Source: Yanghanlia sp047501535
Lineage (GTDB): Bacteria > Pseudomonadota > Gammaproteobacteria > Burkholderiales > Burkholderiaceae_B
Reading direction: 5' to 3'
DNA length: 64,000 bases
Assembly: GCF_047501535.1 (NCBI RefSeq)
Contig: NZ_JAZDRJ010000001.1
Location: 124,001 to 188,000, forward strand
The position numbers were made by a program, and so were the translations under genes. Positions 26,577-35,251 of this stretch are shown here, in pieces (position 1 is the first letter of the stretch; every line of letters starts with the position of its first letter). The notes below the pieces were generated by a model that saw nothing but the letters and a program-made list of their open reading frames with translations, ran no database searches and had not been told where the DNA came from.

Positions 26577-29500
26577 TTAAACGGGGCTCCAGCCCAGCGT
26601 TTCTTCCAGCCAGCGCGCATAGCCTTGCATATCGACAAGCCCCACGTTGTCGCCTGCTTGCGAGCGCCAGTCAGGCAGGCGTTGAATAAAGGTTTCGACC
26701 TGCTCGCGCACGGCGCGCCCCAGCCTGGGATCATTATCCTGATAAACCAGCCGGGTGGCGCCGGAAGGCGCGAGTACTGCGCGGTCGCCGCGCTGCAGGC
26801 TGCGTGCCAGAGTGTTGCGCATATCACGCAACACGGGTGCTTGGGGTGTGATATCGGCAGCACTCAAGTCGGCGAGGTTCACCGAGGCCGCTCGAGCCTG
26901 CCAATGCATCCATGCCAGTGCGATTTTGGCTAAGTCGGCATTCTCAGCTGTGGTCGCTGCGCCAGTTGCATCGTCTTGGTCGGCGGCAAGCAGCGCCAGC
27001 CCGCCGCCAATGTCGGCATGGGCCCCCACGAAGGGCGCTTCCACGACATTACCGGCGCCGCCTGCATCGGCGCTGGTGAGGGGAAACGTCCAGCGGTGTT
27101 CGTGCAGCGCAACGGCATGAGACACCCAGGACCATAGCTCTGCAATACCGAAGTCATAGAGGTGATTATGCGAGCCGCCGATGCCAAACTGACCAACCGT
27201 GTCGAATAAGCCCATGAAGCGCAGGTCCAGGCAGGCGGACACCCGACCGCGCAGCGGGTCGTCTACGCTGAACAGGCCGTCCTTCATATGCGAAGCGATA
27301 CGATTGCCGAAATGCCGCGCCAGCGAGGCGCCTCGGGAGAATCCAATAATGTCGATGGGTACAACGGCGCCTGCCGGCTGCTGTTCCAGCGAGGTTAGCA
27401 AGGCCTGCCATTGGTTTTCGAGTATGCGGCCTGCCCGCCAGGCCACCACGGCGTCCCAATCAAGGAAGAGGCTGTTGCCGGGGCCGGAATGGTAGTGGGC
27501 CGGCCCGTCTCGGTAGGCTTGGGCAAGTATCCAGGCGTTGCTCATGGAGTCGGCGCTGTAGCGGGTGCCGTCGAAGGCGAAGAGAATGAGGCCGGTGGGG
27601 TCGGCATAGCGCCAGGGCTGCTGGCGTGCATAGCCATAGGTGTCGCTGCCTGGCAAGGGGCCGAGCGGGTCAGGTTCCAGGTACTGGCCGAGATCTGCGG
27701 CATAAGTGCGCAGCAGGTTATCGTGCCAGCCGGTTTCTTCGTCTGCATACTGGCCGGGCAGGCGCAAAGGAAACGACAGGTCGCCCGCCACACGTTCAGC
27801 CTGTCCTGTCGGGCTGTAGCCGGCCAGCCAGCGGGGTGTCTGTGCGGCGTCGGTCACCATGCGTGGGGCGCCGGAAAGGTCGGCATGCACGGCATACAAC
27901 TGGGGCGGTCGGTCGGGCGGGTATGTAATCATGCCCACGGGCGTCAGACCGGCATAAAGGTAGCGCCGGGTGACGGCAGGCGGAGTCTGGCCGGATTCGC
28001 TAATGGCTTCCGCCACCAAACGGTCGTGGGCGTACAGAAAATGCACCACCCGGCCATCGGCCAGTTGTTTGATGATGCGATGGCCAAAGGCGTTGTGGCG
28101 ATATTGAGCCAAGAGAGTCTCGGCGCCTGTGACGGCATCCTGAATGCTAACGGCTTCCAGTCGGCGGCTGGGGCCGTATTCCAGCTTACGGCCCGCTGTC
28201 GTTAAAGGCAGGCCTGAGGCGTCGTGTGTGGGGTTGGAAGCCGTGGTGCGCTGGTTGTTCCGCTGTGCGGCTAAAGCGCCATCATCCTGCCACGCATACC
28301 ACCAGTGAGAAGACGATGCGGGCTGTTTGCGCGAAGCGGCGATCATCCGGGATTGCGCATCATAGGCAAAGGATGAATGGTCATGATGGCCTGCCCCGGG
28401 AAACGCATGCCGGTCGTGCAGTACCCGGCCTTGTGTGTCGTAATGGCGCTGTTGCAGCCATAGAATGTTTTCGCCGTCGGCCAGAACCAAGGTGTCGGCG
28501 TGCGGGCCGTCGAGCGCTGCAGTGAAAAGTTCAAGGCCGTTGCCATAGAAGTAGCCGGGTCGGCCTTCGCGGGTCGAGAAAACGGCGTGGATACGCCCTT
28601 GCGCGTCTTCCCAGTGCAAAGCAGCAAGCGTAGCGGATGCGGTTTCGTGGCGATGCCACTGGTAGTGCAAGGCACCGCCTTCCGGCAAATTGTGTCGCAA
28701 TAAGCGCCCATGAACGTCGTAGTGGAACGCTTCCTGGAAACGCACGGCGGGCGTACCGAATATGGCGGGTCGTTGAATACGGCGTTGTGTGATACGGCCG
28801 TGGGCATCGTATTGCCGGTTTTCGGTTTCAAAAGGGTGTTCGATGCGTTGTAACTGGCGCCCGTGCCATTGCAGCCGCGTGGTGGACTGGCGCAACGATT
28901 GGGCAGTTGAATAGTTCAGTGCGATGGGGCGGCCTTGCGCATCGCGGTGTACCTGCAAAAAATCGCCATTAGCGTAATGCAGCCGTGCTGGGCGGCCAGA
29001 GCTGTCGGCTGTCAGGGAAGTCAGGCCGGTAGCTTGGCTGTACCAGCTGTATCGCTCGGGGTGACGCTGCAGCTCGAAGGCCAAGCCCGGCCAGCCCGGT
29101 GTTTGCGGCACTACGCGGGCAGGCCCACCTTCTGGATCATGCCGCAATTGCAGGTCGTTCAGCCCGCTTAGCCGCCCGAAGGAATCGTATGTGACAGGCG
29201 CATCGGTCGATTCCGGGTGCGCAATGGCCCGGTTCAACAAGCGGTATTCACTTCCGAAGCGTAGGAACTCAATGGTGTGCTGGGCGCCGTTGTCGCTGCG
29301 TACGCGGGTGAGGCCGGGGCGCTTGTCAGTGGCGCTGCGCAGATACTGAATATGTAGTGCAGGCAGGGTGCGCCCATGCAGCTTGATGCTGATTACCCGC
29401 CCATAAGCGTCGTATGCCCAGGTGGTCAGCCGCTGTGCCGCTGTATTTTGTGATTGCAGCGAAATGCCGGTTAATGCATAGGGGTTGCCTGACTGGAGAC

Positions 29501-30338
29501 CGGCTTCGTAATGGTAGTGCCGTTGCAGGCCATCGGGTCGTGTGACCGCTTCCAGCCTTGTGGCGGTGTGGCCGGAATCCGGCGCCGGCAGCCCGTACTG
29601 ATAATGGAAGCGGCCCAGTGGTGTATCCACTGCTTGCAGGGCAACTTGCCCATGCACAGTTTGGTAATGAAATGCCAGATGATGGCCGTTCGCGCTTTTC
29701 ACGTGTTTGATCAAGCCCGCCAGCGGTTGTGGCCCGGCATGGCGTTCAATGTGAACCAATACTTCACGGCCCGTGCGGATGCCTGTCAGGCGGCCTTGGG
29801 TGTCGAATTCAAGCTGCCGCCCGTTGGGGGCGCCCCATTTGAAGCCGCCTGGAATGGGTAGAGGCGCGCTAATATCCTTGACGCTGCCATCGGCTTGCCG
29901 CAGGCGCCAGCCGGTGTTGCGTTGCTCCAGCAGGGTATCGTAGGACAAGCTCCAGTTACGGCCTAAAGCGCTCGCCCGGGTGGATAAGCCATTGTAGTGG
30001 CGCACAAGCTCCAGGCCCGGGGCCGAAGGGTTGGGGGGCAGGTCGATGTCGAGTTGGTATTTGTTGCCGCTGGCTAGATGGATGGGGTTGCCCAGGCCGA
30101 ACCCCGGTGTGGGTTCGGAGTTTCCGAAAGTGGCCAGGCCGCCCGTGGCACAGGGGGCGCCCAAGGCCGGAGGTAAGCAGAAGCCGCCGCTCGATGTGAC
30201 AGTGCTGCCTGCAGGCTGGTTGGGCGGCACGGCAAGCTGGGAGGCCGCCGGGCCATGGAATGCCATAATTAGGAATGCGGCAAGCGCCCCTTTGCCGAGG
30301 TGGGTACAGCGCCATGAACCGGGAAAAAGGGTGTACAT
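26577..30338 (-). CDS. Exported RHS-repeat protein with C-terminal DUF2235/Tle1-like lipase domain
   Basis: A 1253-residue polymorphic-toxin-like protein. Residues 1-35 hold a hydrophobic stretch (GALAAFLIMAFHGPAAS) that looks like a Sec signal, with no PAAR domain. A DUF6531-type segment (LASGNKYQLDIDLPP) follows, then many YD/RHS repeats. The RHS core ends in GQYADEETGWHDNLLRTY and YADPTGL; Asp913 in DPTGL marks the usual self-cleavage point. The last ~340 residues resemble Tle1-type phospholipases: GFSRGAS (Ser1001), LFDTVG (Asp1046) and GAHADIGGG (His1107) give a full catalytic triad. No immunity gene lies downstream, where argS begins 92 bp away. No Shine-Dalgarno is visible before the ATG, and the next in-frame Met is 24 residues on. 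Confidence 0.85.
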   Translation of the reverse strand: MYTLFPGSWRCTHLGKGALAAFLIMAFHGPAASQLAVPPNQPAGSTVTSSGGFCLPPALGAPCATGGLATFGNSEPTPGFGLGNPIHLASGNKYQLDIDLPPNPSAPGLELVRHYNGLSTRASALGRNWSLSYDTLLEQRNTGWRLRQADGSVKDISAPLPIPGGFKWGAPNGRQLEFDTQGRLTGIRTGREVLVHIERHAGPQPLAGLIKHVKSANGHHLAFHYQTVHGQVALQAVDTPLGRFHYQYGLPAPDSGHTATRLEAVTRPDGLQRHYHYEAGLQSGNPYALTGISLQSQNTAAQRLTTWAYDAYGRVISIKLHGRTLPALHIQYLRSATDKRPGLTRVRSDNGAQHTIEFLRFGSEYRLLNRAIAHPESTDAPVTYDSFGRLSGLNDLQLRHDPEGGPARVVPQTPGWPGLAFELQRHPERYSWYSQATGLTSLTADSSGRPARLHYANGDFLQVHRDAQGRPIALNYSTAQSLRQSTTRLQWHGRQLQRIEHPFETENRQYDAHGRITQRRIQRPAIFGTPAVRFQEAFHYDVHGRLLRHNLPEGGALHYQWHRHETASATLAALHWEDAQGRIHAVFSTREGRPGYFYGNGLELFTAALDGPHADTLVLADGENILWLQQRHYDTQGRVLHDRHAFPGAGHHDHSSFAYDAQSRMIAASRKQPASSSHWWYAWQDDGALAAQRNNQRTTASNPTHDASGLPLTTAGRKLEYGPSRRLEAVSIQDAVTGAETLLAQYRHNAFGHRIIKQLADGRVVHFLYAHDRLVAEAISESGQTPPAVTRRYLYAGLTPVGMITYPPDRPPQLYAVHADLSGAPRMVTDAAQTPRWLAGYSPTGQAERVAGDLSFPLRLPGQYADEETGWHDNLLRTYAADLGQYLEPDPLGPLPGSDTYGYARQQPWRYADPTGLILFAFDGTRYSADSMSNAWILAQAYRDGPAHYHSGPGNSLFLDWDAVVAWRAGRILENQWQALLTSLEQQPAGAVVPIDIIGFSRGASLARHFGNRIASHMKDGLFSVDDPLRGRVSACLDLRFMGLFDTVGQFGIGGSHNHLYDFGIAELWSWVSHAVALHEHRWTFPLTSADAGGAGNVVEAPFVGAHADIGGGLALLAADQDDATGAATTAENADLAKIALAWMHWQARAASVNLADLSAADITPQAPVLRDMRNTLARSLQRGDRAVLAPSGATRLVYQDNDPRLGRAVREQVETFIQRLPDWRSQAGDNVGLVDMQGYARWLEETLGWSPV

Positions 30339-30451
30339 AACGATTGTTTATGTCACAAATGGAAATGATGCGCGGGTTGATCATTTTCCGCCTTGGCACG
30401 GCATGTGGGTTGGAGTAGTGTAGAGATGTGTCCATTGTGGGAGTTACGGCC

Positions 30452-30802
30452 ATGCTTATCGTTTTTCACTCAAAATCTGCCGCTGAAGTCTTGATGTTTT
30501 CACAGCATGCGTTGCCTATTCTTCAGGCTGCGGGCAAATCTTTCGACAACGATGAGCTGCCCGAGCGCGGTGTGATTACACGCGCCGATCTTGCGCAGGC
30601 GATTCGTGGGATTGAGCATGCGATGGCCATTACTAAGGAGTCCGATGAAAACCCCGACTCGGACGACGATAACGACGACAAAGTCCACCCGATCAACGAG
30701 CCTGTCAGCTTTCGGCGGCGCGCTTACCCACTGCTGGCTATGTTGCGGCTGGCAAATGAAAAGCAGGAAGATATTATCTGGGAGCCTGCGCCGGTCTGGT
30801 AA
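30452..30802 (+). CDS. DUF1840 family protein
   Basis: A 116-residue conserved betaproteobacterial protein of unknown function. The N-terminus MLIVFHSKSAAEVLMFSQHA is characteristic of the DUF1840 family. An acidic stretch of Asp and Asn (residues ~63-73) lies before the conserved RRAYPLLAMLRLANEK. I start it at 30452, with GGGAG 9 bp upstream. An in-frame GTG/ATG 24 bp earlier has no better support. It is divergent from the RHS gene (113-bp gap). Nothing links it to toxin immunity. Confidence 0.85.
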   Translation: MLIVFHSKSAAEVLMFSQHALPILQAAGKSFDNDELPERGVITRADLAQAIRGIEHAMAITKESDENPDSDDDNDDKVHPINEPVSFRRRAYPLLAMLRLANEKQEDIIWEPAPVW

Positions 30803-30817
30803 AGCCCGCTGTGCCGG

Positions 30818-30835
30818 CCGCGCCTGAGGGCGCGG
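30818..30835 (+). terminator. GC-rich hairpin after the DUF1840 gene
   Basis: CCGCGCC-TGAG-GGCGCGG, a 7-bp stem with a 4-base loop, 15 bp after the stop. No T tract follows, so termination would be weak or it may only mark the mRNA end. Confidence 0.4.
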
Positions 30836-30963
30836 TGTTCTGGCGTGTGGAATACGCTTGTCCGCTGTGCAATGTCATGTGGCTGACATTCAGCCCATGC
30901 GGCTTTGCTTATCCTTGTCTGGAATAACAGAAGTTACAAACTGAGTCGGGGAGACCGCCCAAT

Positions 30964-31284
30964 ATGCGCAGCAACATCACCATCACCTTCAATGCACGGC
31001 AGCAGCTTGAATACGCTGTTGATATCTCTGATACCTCGCCCGAGGCGCAGGCCAAGGCGCTCGAATGGCTGGAAGCGACCTGGACGCGGCTGGGTTGCGA
31101 GCCGGTGCGTCATAGCGGTAAGGTTCTGTTGCTCGATAAAGTACTGGGGGTGGCGGATAGCCTGGGTTACGACACATTCGTGCAGCACGAGGATCGCGCT
31201 CAGGAATTCGTACAGCAAGTGGCTACAGCGCTGGCCCGGCCGGTTATTAATATTGATCTGCCCGGCCTGGCCGTAGGGTTTTAA
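30964..31284 (+). CDS. Conserved hypothetical protein, 106 aa
   Basis: A small protein with no recognised domain. It begins with a beta-rich NITITFNARQQLEYAVDIS and has a helical centre (ARAEAQAKALEWLEATW-like region, residues ~25-45), one Cys, and ends NIDLPGLAVGF. No signal peptide or membrane segment. A GGGGAGA sequence about 9 bp upstream supports the start. It follows the DUF1840 gene after 161 bp and converges with the aldolase gene, separated by a strong hairpin. Confidence 0.7.
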   Translation: MRSNITITFNARQQLEYAVDISDTSPEAQAKALEWLEATWTRLGCEPVRHSGKVLLLDKVLGVADSLGYDTFVQHEDRAQEFVQQVATALARPVINIDLPGLAVGF

Positions 31285-31297
31285 AGGCTCGTGCATC

Positions 31298-31317
31298 CCC
31301 CGCCTTGGCCGGCGGGG
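31298..31317. terminator. Hairpin between convergent genes at 31284 and 31336
   Basis: CCCCGCC-TTGGCC-GGCGGGG, a perfect 7-bp GC stem between two convergent stop codons. Probably works for both strands. Confidence 0.5.
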
Positions 31318-31335
31318 TGAATGCGTTAAGCTCGA

Positions 31336-32355
31336 TTAAGCGCTTTGCTTCTGGCGCAGTAGCGACAAAGCAGTGTCTTCAATCATGTCTTCCTGGCCCC
31401 CGACCATGCCGCGGCGGCCCATTTCCACCAGGATTTCCCGCGCAGGAATGCCGAACTTCTGTTCTGCGCGCTTGGCGAACAGCAGGAACGAGCCATATAC
31501 GCCTGCATAGCCCAGTGTCAGGGCGTCGCGGTCTACACGGATGGGGAAGTCCATAATGGGAATCACCAGGTCTTCGGCGACGTCCTGAATCTTGAAGACG
31601 TCCACGCCGGTTTCCACTTTCATCAGGTCCAGCACGGCCACTAGAACTTCCAGTGGCGTATTGCCTGCGCCGGCGCCCAGGCCTGCGGCTGCGGCGTCGA
31701 TGCGGTCGGCTCCGACTTCAATGGCGGCCACGCTGTTGGCGACGCCCATGCCCAAGTTATGGTGGCCATGGAAGCCCAATTCGGTTTCGGGCTTAAGCGC
31801 GTCACGTACCGCTTGCAGGCGCTCTTTCAGCGTATTCGGCAGCAGGTGGCCGGCCGAATCCGTGACATAAATACAGTTTGCGCCGTAGCTTTCCATGAGT
31901 TTGGCTTGTTCTGCCAGACCCTTGGCGTCGTTCATGTGGCTCATCATCAGAAAGCCCACCGTATCCATGCCCAGCTTGCGGCCCAGAGAAATGTGCTGTT
32001 CGGATACGTCGGCTTCCGTGCAGTGAGTGGCCACACGGATGGTGCTGACACCAATTTCATGGGCCATTTTCAAATGGTCCACTGTTCCAATGCCCGGCAG
32101 CAACAGCGCCGACACCTTGGCCTGCTTCATCAGGGGCACGACAGTGCTCAGGTATTCCTCGTCGCTGTGGGCGGGGAAACCGTAGTTGACCGAGGCGCCG
32201 CCCAGGCCGTCGCCGTGAGTGACTTCAATGAGGGGAACGCCGGCGTCGTCCAGGCCTTGCGCGATGGTGCTCATTTGCTCCAGCGTGATCTGGTGGCGCT
32301 TGGGGTGCATGCCGTCGCGCAGCGTCATGTCATGCAGAATGATTTTCTTGCTCAT
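31336..32355 (-). CDS. 4-hydroxy-2-oxovalerate aldolase
   Basis: A Mn-dependent class II aldolase (BphI/MhpE/DmpG family) splitting 4-hydroxy-2-oxovalerate into pyruvate and acetaldehyde. It has 339 residues from the ATG at 32355, which has GGAG 9 bp upstream; the longer frame begins 51 bp earlier without support. Motifs: LHDMTLRDGMHPKRHQIT (catalytic Arg-Asp and base), VTHGDGLGG, and GFHGHHNLGMGVANS (metal His pair). It follows the acylating acetaldehyde dehydrogenase by 16 bp. The two enzymes form a channelling complex in known systems. There is no hydratase gene alongside, unlike meta-cleavage operons. Confidence 0.93.
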   Translation of the reverse strand: MSKKIILHDMTLRDGMHPKRHQITLEQMSTIAQGLDDAGVPLIEVTHGDGLGGASVNYGFPAHSDEEYLSTVVPLMKQAKVSALLLPGIGTVDHLKMAHEIGVSTIRVATHCTEADVSEQHISLGRKLGMDTVGFLMMSHMNDAKGLAEQAKLMESYGANCIYVTDSAGHLLPNTLKERLQAVRDALKPETELGFHGHHNLGMGVANSVAAIEVGADRIDAAAAGLGAGAGNTPLEVLVAVLDLMKVETGVDVFKIQDVAEDLVIPIMDFPIRVDRDALTLGYAGVYGSFLLFAKRAEQKFGIPAREILVEMGRRGMVGGQEDMIEDTALSLLRQKQSA

Positions 32356-32371
32356 GATGATCTTCTCCAGT

Positions 32372-33268
32372 TCAGGCGGCCTCGGCGGCGAGGATCCGCT
32401 CGGCAAACATTTCAGCGGTACGTGCCGCAGCAGCAGTCATGATGTCCAGGTTGCCGGAATACTTAGGCAGGTAGTCGCCCAGGCCTTCGACTTCCAGGTA
32501 AACCGAAACCCGGTTGCCATCGAATACGGGGCCGTTCACCAAGCGGTAGCCCGGCACGTACTTCTGCACTTCGGCAATCATGGCGTGAATGGATTCCGTG
32601 ATCTTTTGCTGGTCGGGCTCGCCTTCGGTCAGGCAGTGCACCGTGTCGCGCATGATGAGGGGCGGCTCAGCCGGGTTCAGAATGATGATGGCCTTGCCTT
32701 CCTTGGCGCCGCCGACCTGTGCAACGGCGGCTGCAGTGGTGCGGGTGAACTCGTCAATATTCTTGCGAGTGCCCGGCCCAGCCGATTTGGACGACACGGT
32801 TGCCACGATTTCGGCGTAGTCCACTGGCTGAACGCGCGATACAGCGTGCACCATGGGGATGGTGGCTTGGCCGCCGCAGGTCACCATGTTGACGTTTTTC
32901 TCGCCCTGGCCCAGCAGCTCCTGCAAGTTGACCGGTGGCACGCAGAACGGGCCAATGGCAGCAGGCGTCAGGTCAATCATCAACACGCCCAGCGCGGTGA
33001 GCTTGTCGGAATTGTCCTTGTGTACATAGGCGCTGGTGGCGTCAAAGGCAATTTGAATATCGTCTTCTTTAACGAAGGGCAGCAGGCCGTCTACGCCCTC
33101 GGAGGTCGTCTTCAGGCCCAATTCAGTTGCCCTTTTGAGGCCGTCGGATTCGGGGTCTACACCCACCATCCATACGGGCTCAATCACAGGGCTGCGCATA
33201 AGCTTGGCCAGCAGGTCGGTGCCGATGTTGCCAGGACCGATGATGGCGGCTTTGAGTTTCTTTGCCAT
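32372..33268 (-). CDS. Acetaldehyde dehydrogenase (acylating)
   Basis: A 298-residue NAD+- and CoA-dependent dehydrogenase (BphJ/MhpF/DmpF family) turning acetaldehyde into acetyl-CoA. KAAIIGPGNIGTDL is the Rossmann NAD site, and VNMVTCGGQATIP carries the catalytic cysteine near residue 130. PVFDGNRVSVYLEVEG is a C-terminal conserved strand. Located between the TRAP permease (49 bp) and the aldolase. Confidence 0.94.
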   Translation of the reverse strand: MAKKLKAAIIGPGNIGTDLLAKLMRSPVIEPVWMVGVDPESDGLKRATELGLKTTSEGVDGLLPFVKEDDIQIAFDATSAYVHKDNSDKLTALGVLMIDLTPAAIGPFCVPPVNLQELLGQGEKNVNMVTCGGQATIPMVHAVSRVQPVDYAEIVATVSSKSAGPGTRKNIDEFTRTTAAAVAQVGGAKEGKAIIILNPAEPPLIMRDTVHCLTEGEPDQQKITESIHAMIAEVQKYVPGYRLVNGPVFDGNRVSVYLEVEGLGDYLPKYSGNLDIMTAAAARTAEMFAERILAAEAA

Positions 33269-33317
33269 TTTTTACTCCTGATTTGCGATGTCGATAATGA
33301 AATGATGGGTGTGCTCG

Positions 33318-34601
33318 TTAACCGCCCATCAGGCTGAGAGGTGCCAGTGACAGCCATGGCACGTAGGTGATCAGCAGCAGCACGGCGAGCATCGCGAGAA
33401 TGAACGGGATGGCGCCCAGGGAAGCTTTTTCCAGCGAGGTTTCTCCGACTCTGGCACCCACGAAAAGGTTGACCCCTACAGGCGGCGTCACCATCCCCAA
33501 GGCGAGGTTGACAATCATCACGATACCGAAGTGCACTGGGTCGACGCCTACGGCGACCACCACCGGCAACAAGATGGGAACCAGAATGATGATGGCTGCC
33601 AGGGTTTCCATGAACATGCCGACGAACAACAGCAGGATGTTGATCAGCAGCAGAATGATGATGGGGTTCTCTGTCAGGTTGATGATGTAGTCCGCAATCA
33701 TGAAAGGAATGCGTTCGATGGCCAGCATGCGTCCGAAAATCGTGGCCGTGCCAACAATGACAATCACGGTGGCGGAGGTCAAGGCGGAGTTGGCGATAAC
33801 GTCGTACAGATCCTTGAGCTTGATTTCCTTGTGGACGAACACGCCGACGACAAACCCGTAAACCACGCCGATGGCCGCGGCCTCGGTGGGCGTGAATATG
33901 CCGCCGTAAATACCGCCCAGAATGATGAGTGGCACCAGTAGCGCCCACTTGGCGTCCCAAACCGTGGCCCACTTCTCTTTGGCGGTGTAGCGCTGGTCCT
34001 CGCCTGTATAGCCCGCTTTGCGGGCTTTGATATAGGCGGTAATGATGAGTGCCAGGCCAATGAGAAGGCCGGGTATCACGCCTGCCAGGAACATCTGGGT
34101 GATGGACACGTTGGCCGACACCGCGTAAATGATCATGGGGATGCTGGGCGGGATGATGATGCCCAGGCTGCCGGCAGAAGCCAGTACACCGACCGAATAA
34201 CCCTTGTTGTAACCTGCGCGGGCCATGGCTGGCAGCAGCAGACCGCCAATGGCCGCCACGGTAGCCGGGCCGGAACCGGAAATCGCTGCAAAGAACATGC
34301 AGGTGACCACGCCGATCATGGCGAGGCCGCCAGTGTAGCGGCCAAAGAATACGTTTGCCACGTTCAGCAGACGGCGCGACAAACCGCCCACCCCCATGAG
34401 GTCGCCCGCCAGAATGAAGAAAGGCACCGCCATCAAGGGGAAGGAATCGATCGATGTAACCAGGCCCTGAGCGATATACGTGCTACTAACTTTACCGCTG
34501 TAAAGCAGCGCCAGGGCCGAGGCCAAGCCCAGCGAGATGGCAATGGGTACGCTGGCGATCAGAAACAGCAGGAAGCAGCCGAATAACAGGAGGGAAACCA
34601 T
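33318..34601 (-). CDS. dctM: TRAP transporter large permease (DctM)
   Basis: A 427-residue membrane protein with about a dozen hydrophobic segments, the ion-coupled translocation subunit of a TRAP importer. FFILAGDLMGVGGLSRRLL and ISGSGPATVAAIGGLLLPAM are conserved DctM blocks, as is GSLGIIIPPSIPMIIYA. Its ATG overlaps the dctQ stop by one base (TAATG), so the two are coupled. Confidence 0.94.
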   Translation of the reverse strand: MVSLLLFGCFLLFLIASVPIAISLGLASALALLYSGKVSSTYIAQGLVTSIDSFPLMAVPFFILAGDLMGVGGLSRRLLNVANVFFGRYTGGLAMIGVVTCMFFAAISGSGPATVAAIGGLLLPAMARAGYNKGYSVGVLASAGSLGIIIPPSIPMIIYAVSANVSITQMFLAGVIPGLLIGLALIITAYIKARKAGYTGEDQRYTAKEKWATVWDAKWALLVPLIILGGIYGGIFTPTEAAAIGVVYGFVVGVFVHKEIKLKDLYDVIANSALTSATVIVIVGTATIFGRMLAIERIPFMIADYIINLTENPIIILLLINILLLFVGMFMETLAAIIILVPILLPVVVAVGVDPVHFGIVMIVNLALGMVTPPVGVNLFVGARVGETSLEKASLGAIPFILAMLAVLLLITYVPWLSLAPLSLMGG

Positions 34602-35080
34602 TAGTGCACCTCGCTGCGAAGCGTTTTGATTTCAATGGCGATGCGCTGTAGCAGGCGCAGAATCACCAAGCCAAAGCCGACAGTCGGTGCCAGGTAGATC
34701 CAGCCCATGGGGATGCCCAGGGAGGATGATTTTTGCCCGAAAGAAAAGATTTTCACCGTCAGCGCATAGCCTTCCTTCATTACGAGGACGGCGAATACGA
34801 TGAAGAGCAGATGGGACAGAATGGCGGCGTAGCGTTGGTAGAGGGCAGGCAGCTTGGTTACCGCGGCTTCCACACAGATATGGGCATTGCGTTTGACGGC
34901 GCAGGCTACACCGATGTATGTCGCCCAGATGAAGGCATAGCGGGCCAGCTCTTCCGACCATGTCAGCGAGTCGTTCAAGACGTAGCGCATGAACACTTGA
35001 GCACCGATCAGTATCGACATCAGAGACAGCAGAAATACCATGAGTATTTCTTCGAAATGATTGTCTAGAAACTTGAACAT
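34601..35080 (-). CDS. dctQ: TRAP transporter small permease (DctQ)
   Basis: A 159-residue four-helix membrane protein, the small permease of a TRAP importer. Conserved elements: RYVLNDSLTWSEELARYAFIWATYIGVA and the preceding helix FLLSLMSILIGAQVF. It is 171 bp after dctP, with two hairpins in the gap, and overlaps dctM. Confidence 0.92.
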   Translation of the reverse strand: MFKFLDNHFEEILMVFLLSLMSILIGAQVFMRYVLNDSLTWSEELARYAFIWATYIGVACAVKRNAHICVEAAVTKLPALYQRYAAILSHLLFIVFAVLVMKEGYALTVKIFSFGQKSSSLGIPMGWIYLAPTVGFGLVILRLLQRIAIEIKTLRSEVH

Positions 35081-35164
35081 GATGTGATGTCCGAGGAGGA
35101 GTGCCCGCTCACGGTGTTGCTGATGTCGCCGGGATGGCGGTGCGGGCGGCAGGGCGAGAAAAGC

Positions 35165-35245
35165 CCCGAAAACCAGCGCGCGTAAAGGGAGAGGCTGCAG
35201 CGCACGGCATGGTTTTCGGGAGTCCGGAGCAGGCTGAGAGCCTGC
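35165..35245 (-). promoter_or_regulatory. Two hairpins in the dctP-dctQ gap
   Basis: An 11-bp inverted repeat CCCGAAAACCA/TGGTTTTCGGG (35165-35175 with 35210-35220) and a compact GCAGGCT-CTC-AGCCTGC stem (35229-35245, minus strand), which begins 6 bp past the dctP stop. Such structures often trim or protect the receptor mRNA so that receptor outnumbers permease. Confidence 0.5.
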
Positions 35246-35251
35246 CCGGTG

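Noticed and set aside
29956..30453. A 165-codon minus-strand frame overlapping the RHS start
   Set aside because: Out of frame with the RHS protein and without recognisable domains; the RHS frame shows clear family motifs from its first residues.
30452..30802. DUF1840 gene as immunity gene for the RHS-lipase
   Set aside because: It is on the opposite strand, belongs to a widespread family found without RHS genes, and has no signal or membrane segment to reach a periplasmic lipase.
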